From: Phoronis australis
Lineage: Eukaryota > Phoronida > Phoronidae
Direction: 5' to 3'
NCBI GenBank assembly: GCA_002633005.1
Contig: NMRA01000862.1
Span: 52,895-116,894 of the forward strand
DNA length: 64,000 nt
Shown here: piece by piece, positions 37,541 through 48,599 of the stretch
Numbering within the stretch: position 1 is the first letter of the stretch
Layout of the letters: each line of letters begins with the position of its first letter
Position numbers and translations under genes: made by a program
The notes under the pieces: model-generated
What the model was told of the DNA's origin: nothing
Databases searched by the model: none
Seen by the model: the letters and a program-made list of their open reading frames with translations, nothing else

Positions 37541-38759
37541 AAATTTTGAATTGAAAACTTCTTTCTAAAATTTAAATCCCCAGTGGTTACTCATACGTTA
37601 GTCCTATCCTTCTGTTGTCTAGACTGCCGAGGAATTTGTATATCGGATCCAATGATTTGCTCGTCTTGGAACCATTCTACCCAGATATCTTCGATGTTTG
37701 TTCCCAACGCCAGCACTTCGTCAACTGCTGTGTCAATGAGCTTGTAAGCCTCTACAATGTCAGCATCTCGTTTCGCAGCTCAGTTGACACTAAGACCCTT
37801 GAGGTTGCCAAGTCCATTCAAAAGACTTACATGCGCAACTAAATTCGATTCGTTCATCATGGACTACTTCAAACCTTGACGAAGCATCCCAGGACCTATT
37901 TGCATCTCTTGCAATTTTCGAAATAAACGTCCCAATGTCTGAACGCTTGAAACCCGAAGTACTAATATCAAATAAATGCCCATGGGCATGAGCGTTTCAT
38001 CGGGTGAGCCTTTCTGCGGAAATTCCCAGTATAGAAGACGGCAGTGTGCTTATTGCAGGTAGACAGACGGTAGGTGTTGAGGTCGGAACTAGGGCTCCCT
38101 AGGAGGCCTATTGAACATCGCACGAGTCCCGCAAGACTTTGTTGTGAAAGAACAGCCTCCCCGCAATTTCTGGTATTGTACACTTTTCGCGAATGCGGTC
38201 ACTTTCTCAATGTGAGTGTCCCCTTGGTCATTCCTTGTATAGACATAACTTGTTACAGAGTGTGTCTTCAAACGGACTCGCGACCAGACCACGGCGCCCG
38301 CCACAATAGCAATTCTTCGGAAAAAGATTTTTTTTTTCAAAAATATTACATGTACATGTACGCAATATTTCATGTACATGTACACTGTATGATATTGCGC
38401 AAGACAACTTTACTATACATCAGTTACAAACGTGTAGAGTGTAATAGAACGACACGGCATGACAGATGAGGTAAAAACGTTGCACGTCAATTCGCCTGAA
38501 TATCAGGGTTGCGGCACCGCAGTATTTCCCCTAATCAAATCAAAATATATATTAGAGTAAAGAAGCTAGTTACCAAAAAGAAATCAGCTATAAAACTGCT
38601 GTTTCAGCGGTGAATCCATCTAAAATGCTTGGCTACTTCAGAAGTGTCGACGGAAGCGCGCGCAAAATTAATCCCCGCGCGTTTTGCCGATGAGCCACAA
38701 AGACTCGGCAATTCACAATGCAAAAACTATATTTTCAGAGTGACCCCCCCCCCACTCAT

Positions 38760-38910
38760 TTTTTCCAAGTTAGTTTACTTGGGGTTTACACACGCTGGCG
38801 GTGCCGTTTTTGTTTTGCTGGATACGCTTTTGTTTTTTTTTTAATTTTTGGGTCCTGGCCCGAGGGGGGTTTAAAGCCCCTGAACCCCCCCCAGTAGATC
38901 CGCCACTGGG
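38760..38910 (-). mobile_element. hAT-like element fragment
   Basis: The segment ends in GATCCGCCACTGG, the reverse complement of the CAGTGGCGGATC end seen at 28515, preceded by a C-rich and then G-rich block as in the other copies. The opposite end is not evident. It is a non-coding copy in the reverse orientation. Confidence 0.45.
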
Positions 38911-40412
38911 CGTTTGTCGAAGTATTTTGGTTTCTTGTGAGGTTTCTTGTTTGCTTGAACGCACGCTGCAGGTTGTACATGTATGGGTTAAAACCCATTA
39001 ACATGACGCATATGTCTTGTCATATTTCCGAGGCCTCAGCGTTAGGGTAAAAACGCACTAAAGATGGCTCATGAATTATCGGTTTGGCGGAGCTAAAGCT
39101 TTCGGGACCTTTAAGGAAATCCCCTGACATTTGGAACGTCGATAGATCGCGTCAAGAGCTCTCTAGATGGTCTCCGTTATTTGTCCCCTTCCCGTTCTCA
39201 GGGTTATTCGTTATTTTCCGGTGAATTGCCTTTTACTGTTGGATTTTTGGACCGTACTCCTGGTGTCCGTTGACGTATTATTTTGAAATTTGATATATGT
39301 CATCTGTTTGTCATTGCGTCTTATCGTTATTCAGTTAATCGATAGCTATTGGTGTATTGAAAGTTCTGTTATGAACCAAGTCCTCATCGATATGCTTCAT
39401 GTGCATGCTGCACCTCGCGTTACTCGTCCATGCAATATGAAATTTTCACAGACTGAATTTTGGGAAAAGCTTAATCCTTCCTACAACGAAATCTAACACA
39501 ATGGAAGTAAAAAGCTTCCATGTTTAAATTTGCTGGTGTCCATGAAACTTGTTTTTTAATTTGGCTAATCCTGCAAATGGGCGTGAATAAAGCATCGTTT
39601 AAAGTAGTGCAAGTAGATGTCCATAAATGGTGCAAATAAGTTTTCTGTTGAATGCATCATGTAGTAAACGACAATTTTAGTTGTATTTTTTCATGCAAAG
39701 TTAAGGCAGCTTTCTGACTTGATGAGCGTCACCTGTTTGTGACGTTCGGAACTTACACGTACGCGATATGGTGCCAAAGGTTCTTAGCTTAATTTTAACT
39801 CTCTCATACCTTCTTTATTAAAACAAATTTAATGACTTTGCATTAAATCAACCCAACACTGATGTTGCATGATTAATTGCGATGTTTTCAATTACAAAAA
39901 ATAGATTAAGAGAGAAAAATCAATGTTGATGCATTTTGTCAAACTCAGGACCAGCCCAAACCTGTTGTGGACTCGGTTTCTGCGACAATGTTGCCCCACG
40001 GGGATTATACAGGTCTCGATGTTCCTCCGTCGTAATATGCACCTTTGTATCGGTGTCATCCGAAACCGGCGTTCCCAAAACTTGATATTTCCTTTTACCT
40101 GTTAATACATTTTCTGTGAATGTGTTGGTAGGAGTCAACTACATGAGCCCATTTGCACAAAAACAGGGACTGAGGTCGAACAGACCTTGTGAGAGATGGA
40201 AAGCAAGGTGGAATTTAGACCCAATTCCCCATGGCACACCATAGTGCGCACCTGTAAGTTATCAGCGGGAATTCGATGGATGCTAGTACATGGCTAAAGA
40301 GATGAAGTTAAATGAACGATGCTTTGCTAGCGTGAATCACCGATTTTTTGATTTCTTCATTTTTCCACATGTGGTTACCAGTAATAACGTTTCAAATTTC
40401 TAATCCTTTCAG

Positions 40413-40619
40413 AAACGTGCGACAAAACTGCTCTGTCACCGGCCAGCCCAGGTGTGGTTCGCACAACTGGACACGTTTTTGTCGGTGAGACGTTGATTGA
40501 AAAATGTGAAACCAACTTTGTTGCCGAAGGATCCAACAGGCTGGCTGTAAACAAGATCAAATGCAACGAAGGACCACCTGCGAGCTGGGACGGAACCATT
40601 AACTACTTACAATGCAAAG
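40413..40619 (+). CDS. Sushi (CCP) exon 7
   Basis: The 207-nt exon (69 codons, phase 1-1) lies between CCTTTCAG and GTTCGT. It runs from ETCDKTALSPASPG to NYLQCKG with four cysteines (TC, KC, KC, QC) and the tryptophan in CNEGPPASWDGTINYLQC. The donor GTTCGT is weaker than those of neighbouring exons, so this exon could be subject to skipping; the symmetric phase would keep the frame if it were. The stretch FVGETLIEKCE matches the usual strand before cysteine 2. Confidence 0.88.
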
Positions 40620-42397
40620 GTTCGTTCTCATTTTGATTCCTTTAGCAAAACGGTAAAGTTTTTCCATAGTGTATGCCACCAGCTGCCCACGACTGATTAA
40701 CAGAAGCCGCAGTTGTATTTTAGAGTTCCATTTGTGATTCGATAAACGTAAAGCCCAGTTTTGATGCAGTACTGTAACACTTGAACGTGAATATCAACCC
40801 TACCGGAGTTCTCTGTAGGAATGCCCAACTTCATATACTTCCAACGCAAGTTCATAATAAACTCGCAGTTTCGTTAGATACGCCGAAGGCGTTAACTTTA
40901 TTTGAGAAGAAATGTGGACGGTTGACTCCTGGAACTTCCCTCAGTTTCATGTGAAAGGAAATGGATATCAAAACCGTAATTAAAACAACTGTTCAACAAT
41001 AAATAAGCATTTACATGTGCGAACATGCAAACAATGGTTTCTTGTGTATTGACTCGCTTGTTTTGAAGTTGCGCGCCGTGTGCATTGTTTTCGATTTGCG
41101 CGCCGTCTGGATCTTTCATAAAACCTTGTGTGTACCCGCCAAGTCTAAATATTTGTTAGGCTGCGTTTTTTGTTGGAGCTCTTGGTCCTAATTTAATATA
41201 TTCCGAATAAATGTCCCGGGCGTGTCTGTAGAAAACTCGATATGCAAATAAACCTGGGTGCTCAGAATCTTATCTCTGATCTTGCGTCAGACTCAGGTTG
41301 AACATTTAGCCAATCAAACTGCATGATTAGAGTATATATTTCAAGCTACGTCGGAGTGCGGCAAGCGAACGGTCAATTTTTGTGTCGCGTTTCGACCACA
41401 GAGATTAAACCGTGAGACCGACTAGCTGTAAATTGGCATCGCGTTCCTTCGCATAAAGGGAAATTCAAAAGAATGTTTGCGCTTAGTACGTGGCACACCG
41501 CCAGGTAAAGAGGTGACGTGATCAACGCTTCTGAGGTGCAACTGCCTTAAATGGGGTTGCTCGTGGGTGAAACTAAGCCCCGTTTTCCTGTTTTTGACTA
41601 TTAAAGTAAAAAATTCAACCAACTTGCTGCCCAGCTCTCTTAAAAACACTCGTTAGCCGTCAAAAACGTTGAGCAAATTTTGAAAACTCTTTACAAATCC
41701 CGAAAAACGGCAATCGTGACCTACGCTTTAAGCGAGTTACACAATATCATAGGGGAGCAAATGCATGCATCACCAAAAACCTCGCTGGTTCCCTGCGTGC
41801 TGCTAGGTGGTCGGTAGCCAGCACGCAGGTATCACTTAATTTTCCTCGAGAATTTTTTTTACACCGGCGTTTCTGATTGGTTGGTCAAATTCTCAACAGG
41901 CAACGCTTTTCGCAAACAAATTGGCATGACTGATGGAGGAAGTGTAGATGTGGTCTGTTTTACAGACAAATCAGTGCTTAAAATTCATGTTCAGGAAAAC
42001 TGAATCCCAGAATTGTGGTTGCGCCTTTTCGGAGGGCATTTTTCTATTGTTGATGACTTTTGTTTACGATACTATCCTGTATTCATACAATATGAATAAC
42101 ACCGCACCGGTTAAATCGGCCAGACATGTGTTTATTGTACATGTATGTGCTTCAAGCACGCGAACACTCGAAGCAGATGCTCCTTCTTTAATATGGGACT
42201 CTCAAAAGTGTTGAAGCGCTTTAGCCGGAAATTTAACTCATGACTTAAAAGCTCAATTTAGAATTCTTCAACGAAGCAGTGTCAAACATGTTTGAACTAA
42301 TTTCGATTTGGAATAATTATACATGTAGAACTGAAAATGAGAACGCTAAAAGGCGAATGTGGCGCTTGTCTTTCTTCGGTTACTGAGATGACGCGTC

Positions 42398-42431
42398 CAA
42401 TACTTTTTCAATTAAAATTGAAAAAGTATTG
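42398..42431. repeat. Perfect 16-bp inverted repeat, 2-base spacer
   Basis: CAATACTTTTTCAATT is followed after AA by its exact reverse complement. The 34-base palindrome could form a cruciform or an RNA hairpin in the pre-mRNA. No coding or transposon context is apparent. Confidence 0.85.
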
Positions 42432-43144
42432 CACACTTTCATTGACAGTATTCTAAACACTATACAAGTGTACATTCAAAATATGTTTTGCTAAGATAAT
42501 TTGAAGAATAACTTCATCTGTAGTGCTTGGGTTTTAGCTCTTGGTCACACGCGAAAAAAAATTTGACAGCATTTTCACTTTATTAATATTTTACTTTGAT
42601 TGTGTTTATCAAATACAACAAAAGGGGCTACGCGAGTTAGTTGCATTCAAAATGGCGAGTGTCCAATTCGGGACCGGCACTTGTGTCAGATTTTGGGAAA
42701 CGGTCTGTTTTTGCGATAACTGAATACATATGGTGTAAATTTCCATTTCCAAGTTTTATATGTAAGTTGTGTTTTGTCAATGGACGTAAAACAATAGCAC
42801 AGTTTAGTTTCTTCTAACATTTCATTCAAAGAAAACTGCCAAAAATGCTCGCATAAAGGTACTCTGTTTATTGATGAAGATTTTTTACCAACAGGTAGAA
42901 AGGGATATGTACAAACGAACTTTCGCAAATAGAGAGATTTTGCAGACGGCATGTTGCAGGATATTTGGTATCGAACACGTATTCATATACGGCATCTCGC
43001 CGAGTTGCGCAGTAATATACCAGCATAGCGTGTCACCGATATACTTTATTTATTGGGGACACACAAAACAACAAGAATAATGTATATTTTAAGTTGTATT
43101 GGGAATTTCAGGGTCACAGCTCTAGAAATAAATATTTCACAGAA

Positions 43145-43342
43145 GGAACCAGATGGGTTCCTTAGTTACAAGAGATAACACACACATTTCTGATACCCAA
43201 AGTACAATTGAGTATCGGATGCTAAGTGGCGCAGGTTAGCATAGTACCAAATGGGTACATAATACCAAATGGGTATTGGCCGATTGCCTACCAACTGGGT
43301 CGAGCAAAACGGCAAATTCAATAACAAGTACCAAGTGGGTAC
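43145..43342. repeat. Cluster of short TACC-n5-GGTA hairpin motifs
   Basis: GTACCAAATGGGTAC (43244), ATACCAAATGGGTAT (43262), CTACCAACTGGGTCG (43288) and GTACCAAGTGGGTAC (43328) share 5-base inverted arms around AA-T/G/C-TG. GGAACCAGATGGGTTCC (43145) has the same layout with compensated arm changes. Spacing is irregular, so this is not a simple tandem array. Confidence 0.7.
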
Positions 43343-43955
43343 AAACTGCCAAATGGGCTAATAAAAAACTGGCTAATTAGGAAAACTTACGAGTGAACGT
43401 ACTCTTGCTTGTGGCTGGGCTAACAAGAAGCTGGAGAGAAAGAACAAACAGCGCTACCATCGGACTTGGTAGGAACTAATTAGGAGTTGGATATGAAGCA
43501 TGAAGGGCTGTATAATGTTATTTGCCCAAATAATAGGATTTATGTCAGAGTGCCATAAATGTCATTAGGATAAAATTGCAAAAATTCTAGCACATTATTA
43601 AGGTCAAAGAGCACATAACAAGGATAGGTTAAAATTACCAAAATACTCTCAAGTGGTACCACTGGTGCGCATGCAGTTTACAAGTTTAGTCCAATAGTTT
43701 CACAAAATGATTTTTTGTCAATTTACGATGTTGGAAAACCTCAGAAACCGATTTCACATATACAGTGTACCTATTCTAGTATTCTCCTCGGGTGCAATAA
43801 TATTGTTTTGTTTGGGAATGGTACATGCGTATGTGTGGCCCTCGCGTGCTTCCTGTACCTCAAACAAACAAAACGACACCTTCAAACTAAATTATGCCAT
43901 GGACAGAGTAATTGCTTTGCAAAGATAGCAGTAAAATGAAGGTTCTTTGTTGCAG

Positions 43956-44147
43956 CGGCCACCTGCATTGCCCCTCCCTCTGTGATCGATGCGAAGTCGA
44001 CAGTGCTTGATCCACCGTCTACCGACAGTGAACTACCTCTGAGCACCACTATTACGTACACGTGTAAAGCTGGCTTCAGGGGCGAAGGACTCAATATGAC
44101 TAAATGTCTTATTCATGGCAATTGGACGGGGACATTCTCATGCAAAG
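43956..44147 (+). CDS. Sushi (CCP) exon 8
   Basis: The 192-nt exon (64 codons, phase 1-1) follows TTGCAG and precedes GTAGAC. It translates from AATCIAPPSVIDAK to TGTFSCKG. Cysteines at ATC, YTC, KC and SC, CKAGF after the second and the tryptophan in GNWTGTFSC make it the most canonical CCP module of the gene. A sequon (NMT) and another (NWT) suggest N-glycosylation. Confidence 0.93.
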
Positions 44148-45532
44148 GTAGACACAATGTATAGTAGTCAAACAGTAGTCTCGAAACCAAACATTTCATG
44201 CTATCAAGTATCTTTATTCAAGGTTCCATTTAAGCCGCTGTCTATTTTATAGTTTGTCATGTTTTTTGTTTGTTTTTTTTCGTTAATTATTATTTCCATT
44301 TCAATTCAGATAACCCTGTACTTGTGATCGTTTACATCGTGGAAGATGCAAAATTTTCATTACTCAAAGACACTCTCTGCTGCATCTTCATTAATTTGGT
44401 TAGAAACTTTACAAATCAATTTGACCCAAATCCGTTAAGCCAAGTTTCATTCACAAAGTAATGCTCGTTTCTAACTAATCAGAGTTTAACAGAAAGTTAC
44501 TAAGGCGAATTGGAAGTTATGGTGGAGAATAAACGATCTGTTTGCCGCAGTTTAATGCCCCTGAACTTCAAATTCTACAAAACGATTAGTCCAAGCTACA
44601 CACGTAGAGGGATGTACCTTTTGTGATATATTTCTATCTATAAAGCTACTGATAGGTCTACGTTCTAGAGACAGAAAACGGTATGTTTAAGTCATGTGTT
44701 ACACTTTTTTGCGTCGACAGTCATCCTCGTGTGCCCACTGAAGTCAATTGGTTCTCATCGTATTCATTGTTCAATCATTCTCGGTCATCAATCATTCACC
44801 TACGTACTTAATACTGCACTTACGTTCGATTTCTCACCCTGTTGTTCGACTTCTTCTACTGCTTTTCCGTACTTCTCTTCGTAGAACCGTCTTTGAGATC
44901 ACACGTCGTGTTCCCAGGCTCGCAGTGACCTCAATTCTATGTCCAGATAGATGACTCATAAGACGGATCTTTGTTGCACGGACAAAAGTCAAATCGTGAT
45001 GACGCAAATAGCTTTCACTAGTTTATTTCACGCGTACAGGATTACTGATTTCAGCTCCAAAGAAGTCATCAAAAAGGAATTGAAAATATTTTACATAATT
45101 GGGAAAATTTAGTCTTGGCACTTGGTAAAGTTTTGAGTTTCCTACAGGATTGCCCAAGCAATTTACGTTCTCCAAAATTAAGGCGTTCGTTTGTCATTAT
45201 CGTGCATAGAAAGCTCACGACAGTTCAGTCGCACACTTTAGCAGCAACGTGAACCATACGTTAGGCTAGACTTAGGTTGTTTGATCTGTGAGAAATGAAT
45301 TTGAGTGTCCGGCATTGCAATGAAGTGTGAGCGGGAATAGTCAGTTAGTGCGGTCCTGCATTTTGATAAACAGATGTCTCCGCCTACTAATGGACATCAA
45401 GTTGGTTCTTAACATCCGGGGTCCCCGTGTCTATTGCCAAAAATGTTTAAAGGTTGACTAAAGATGAAGTTTTCTTGCATGTTGCGCGATTTCATCAATT
45501 TCCTACAACTCATTTCCAAAACATATCTCGAT

Positions 45533-45579
<47 letters not shown>

Positions 45580-46276
45580 CCATGGAAACTGTAGAATGAT
45601 ATTTTTCGTTGAGTGACTTTTGAACAAAAAGCGGTGTCTCGGAGTATTGCAAAATGCCTCATATTAGTTTTCAATCACCTACCAACAGAATTCAACTCTA
45701 TGGAAATCCGTAGAATCTAAACGCGTGGCTGAATAATCCAACGGTTGCTCGTAAGAGTTGAAAAACCTTAATTGTTTATTTGATGAAAATTCAAAAAGTT
45801 TACATTCAACTTTTCTCGCTGACAACATTAATTTTTAAAACAATCCGACAAATTTGACTGGAGTTCATTCAACTTCAAAAAAAGTTATGCCTGAAAGAAA
45901 TCAGCAAAGGACATCATCAAAAAACACATGGTATTTTTTGCTTAGAAGTTTTCTCAGTTTCCGAGAAGACAAGTTTTGAAATTTGTACGTCGGAGATTCC
46001 TTGTGAAAATTTTGCTAGAAAGAATTTTTGTATTAGATGATTCCTCTTATTAGCATTTCTAGAGAAATAACTATCGTGTTGCTTTCGTTTGCGTTGTCCA
46101 TACGTTGTTGTCTGATTTGGTCATACGTTGTCGTCTGTCCTTGTGATTAACTAACATGATTTAAGCTAAGGTAGCAGATTATATCGTACATATACACATT
46201 AAAGTTAAATGTTTATAAATAATTACTAACACTGTGCATACACTGTATGTTATTGGTATCATGGTTTTGGTTTCAG
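44148..46276. other. Intron with CA repeat
   Basis: A CA microsatellite lies at 45535-45576. The remainder is AT-rich with short open frames lacking domains or splice context. Confidence 0.55.
45535..45576. repeat. CA dinucleotide microsatellite
   Basis: About 21 uninterrupted CA repeats. It is a simple repeat, probably length-polymorphic. Confidence 0.95.
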
Positions 46277-46498
46277 CGATAGTGTGCAAAGAAGAGGTAG
46301 TCCATTACGGCACTGTTAGTTTCACAGTGGATCCAGATATGGTTGCAAAACTTGCAGGCAAAGTTACTCAAGGCTACCGACCCTATCTCACTATTGCTCA
46401 ATTGACATGCAATACCGGATATGATGTGTTTGGTGATGGTAATCGCACATGTTTGGAAGATGGAAGCTGGAGCGGCAAAATATCTCCTTCCTGCATTG
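46277..46498 (+). CDS. Sushi (CCP) exon 9
   Basis: The 222-nt exon (74 codons, phase 1-1) follows GTTTCAG and precedes GTATTT. It runs from AIVCKEEVVHYGTV to SPSCIG with cysteines at VC, LTC, RTC and SC and a canonical CLEDGSWSGKISPSC ending that contains the tryptophan. CNTGYDVFGDGNRTC is the usual sushi core between cysteines 2 and 3, with an N-glycosylation sequon (NRT). It is the last sushi module; EGF modules follow. Confidence 0.92.
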
Positions 46499-47950
46499 GT
46501 ATTTTTTCTTTCCTTAGCAGTTAAATTTCAATTCCCTGGTATCTCTAAATGAACTTGACAAGCTCTCGCAAGGGGTTCAGTTTGATTGTGATTGTGTTAT
46601 GAAATTTCGGCATGTTCTGACTTTGTATCAGTTGCATTTCTTCCGGGGTTTCAATCATAAAATTCACAAGAGCGGGCACGATGTCACAAAGCACCTGACT
46701 GTCATTTAACTGGCTGGAACCTACGTTCTTGATCAATAGTACATCACCAAGGTTTGGAATTACAAACTTTCCTGAAACAATGACACTTATTTAACCCTTG
46801 TCCATTCTGAAGTGCGTTGGTGTCATGGTGCATGTATTAAAAATGGGGTGGATCTTTCACTGTTAATGAAAAATATGCAACGTTGTCGAAAAAAAGAAAA
46901 TCATGACCGGCTACGTTTTCGACATTATCTTCAAATGTTTATTATGGCAAATGTAATTCATGCTACGTAGTGTTTCAAAGAAAGAAATGTATTATATCTG
47001 GGCGTAAAAATACGTCATAAATATCTAAGATGCAGTGCACTCCGTGAGGTTGCTTATTCGTATCCAACTTACTTAAGTTACATTGTTGTGCATAAGAAAA
47101 TATAAATGTGACTATACTGTAAGTAAAAAATGCATGTCTCATTAAGACCTACAGATTCGTTGTGTAATGTGACATCTTTGGGTTTCTTTGACGTACCAGG
47201 TCTTGTTGTTGCCAATTAAAAATGTGATTTAACAATAACATTTCGCCTAGTGGAGTTTCTATCGATACTGCAATGCGCTTTGAAGATGAAATTGCTGTGT
47301 AGTACATGAGATAGTATACTGTGTCCACCGCTTTCCAATCTCAGTGCAAAGCCCGTGAGACCTTGTCTTTTTAACTGACCAGTTTTAGTACGTGCAATTT
47401 TGCTGTATTTCTGAAAGACATTTGAATGATAAACAATTACACAATGGCTTCCGGTTGGTCATAATTGATGTTTTCATAAGCACGCAATTTCAAAAACAAG
47501 GCAAAATAGTACAGTGAATTTCAAAATAAACTAGACAGAATTCATATTCATCGGAACTCTTCTAGAATCATGCCTACGTTGAAACATCTTGCCAGTACTG
47601 CTGTTTATTTGCCAGTTTAGTCGAACTTTTGTCGCAATTAACTATCGTTTCTGTTGAACTTTTCTCGGAGCAGTAGTAATTGGTGGTCATATTGGATTTT
47701 GCAAACCCGGAGTGTTGCCTGTACATGTAGTTTCGAAGAAGAATGTACTAAGGAAACCGTTTTACTGTTTCTTGAGCTTCCATTTCTAAGTACTTGAGAC
47801 ATAAATACACAGCCTGGACTGAAAGGGCGTTTAATAACTTTTGCCGGTTACTGTTTTGCCACTGAGTGGTAAATTATGGCATTTACAGTTTTACATGATC
47901 TCGCCAAGTTAAATTTACTAATGACTGATGACATTATCCATTTTATGCAG
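46499..47950. other. Intron, nothing specific seen
   Basis: This 1.45-kb intron separates the sushi block from the EGF block. It is AT-rich; I see no repeat unit, exon or element in it beyond the splice sites. Confidence 0.55.
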
Positions 47951-48070
47951 ATGATGACGAATGTTCTAGACCCAACATCTGTGGCAGTGGTAGCGATTGT
48001 CAGAACACTGTAGGATCGTACACATGTATTTGTCAACAAGGGTATGGTATTGACGGCAACTCTTGTTCAG
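47951..48070 (+). CDS. Calcium-binding EGF exon 1
   Basis: The 120-nt exon (40 codons, phase 1-1) follows TATGCAG and precedes GTGAGG. It encodes one EGF module with six cysteines: DDDEC, NIC, DC, YTC, IC and SC. DDDEC at the start and [12 protein letters not shown] in the middle match the calcium-binding consensus (D-x-D-E-C with a later Asn and aromatic residue); the Asn lies in the C-x-[DN]-x4-[FY]-x-C-x-C hydroxylation motif. It is one residue shorter than the later EGF exons and more diverged from them, so it stands outside the tandem array. Confidence 0.93.
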
Positions 48071-48459
48071 GTGAGGAAAAGTGAGAGGTTCCTGTCGCAA
48101 TTAGAAACAGTCATACAGTAGCATACTTGTATGCTAACTCATAGCATTTTGCAGTATTGTATTTCGAAGGTTTTAGATGAAAAGTGCGCTATAACAAAAC
48201 TCTGAATAACGCAAAACGCCTCCTTAAAGCGCAAGTTAGAAAACGGCAAAACTAGTTTTCTAGTTGTTTACGTGTTAGTTGATAATGTGTCGTACTTACT
48301 TCATTGATACATGTTTTGAAGCCAATTTAACGGTGTGGAGGGTTTATTTCTAAGTGCGAGAGAAATTGAATAAAAGAGAGTTGGATAAATGGAGTGAATG
48401 AGCAGGTGAGTGAGAACGAGAGAGAAGACATGTGAAAGTGGAGGGGAGAGAGAGGGGGA

Positions 48460-48492
<33 letters not shown>

Positions 48493-48523
48493 ACTGAGAG
48501 ACTGAGAGACTGAGCGCACGAGA

Positions 48524-48599
<76 letters not shown>

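Larger units (their letters stand above)
36272..40412. other. Intron with several short repeats
   Basis: It contains a hAT-like end at 36503-36518 with a GC-rich body to about 36640, a diverged tandem duplication at about 37245-37540, a fragment related to the end of the 32.5-35.6 kb TIR element at 37918-38030, a TACATG-rich inverted cluster (38347-38383) and a second hAT-like end (38891-38910). From 39000 to 40400 I see nothing specific. Confidence 0.5.
40620..43955. other. Intron with palindrome and hairpin cluster
   Basis: It holds a perfect 16-bp inverted repeat (42398-42431) and a cluster of TACC...GGTA motifs (43145-43342). Near 41195-41225 a CCGAATAAATGTCCCGGGCG segment resembles the ends of the 32.5-35.6 kb TIR element. 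Otherwise I see nothing I can name. Confidence 0.5.
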
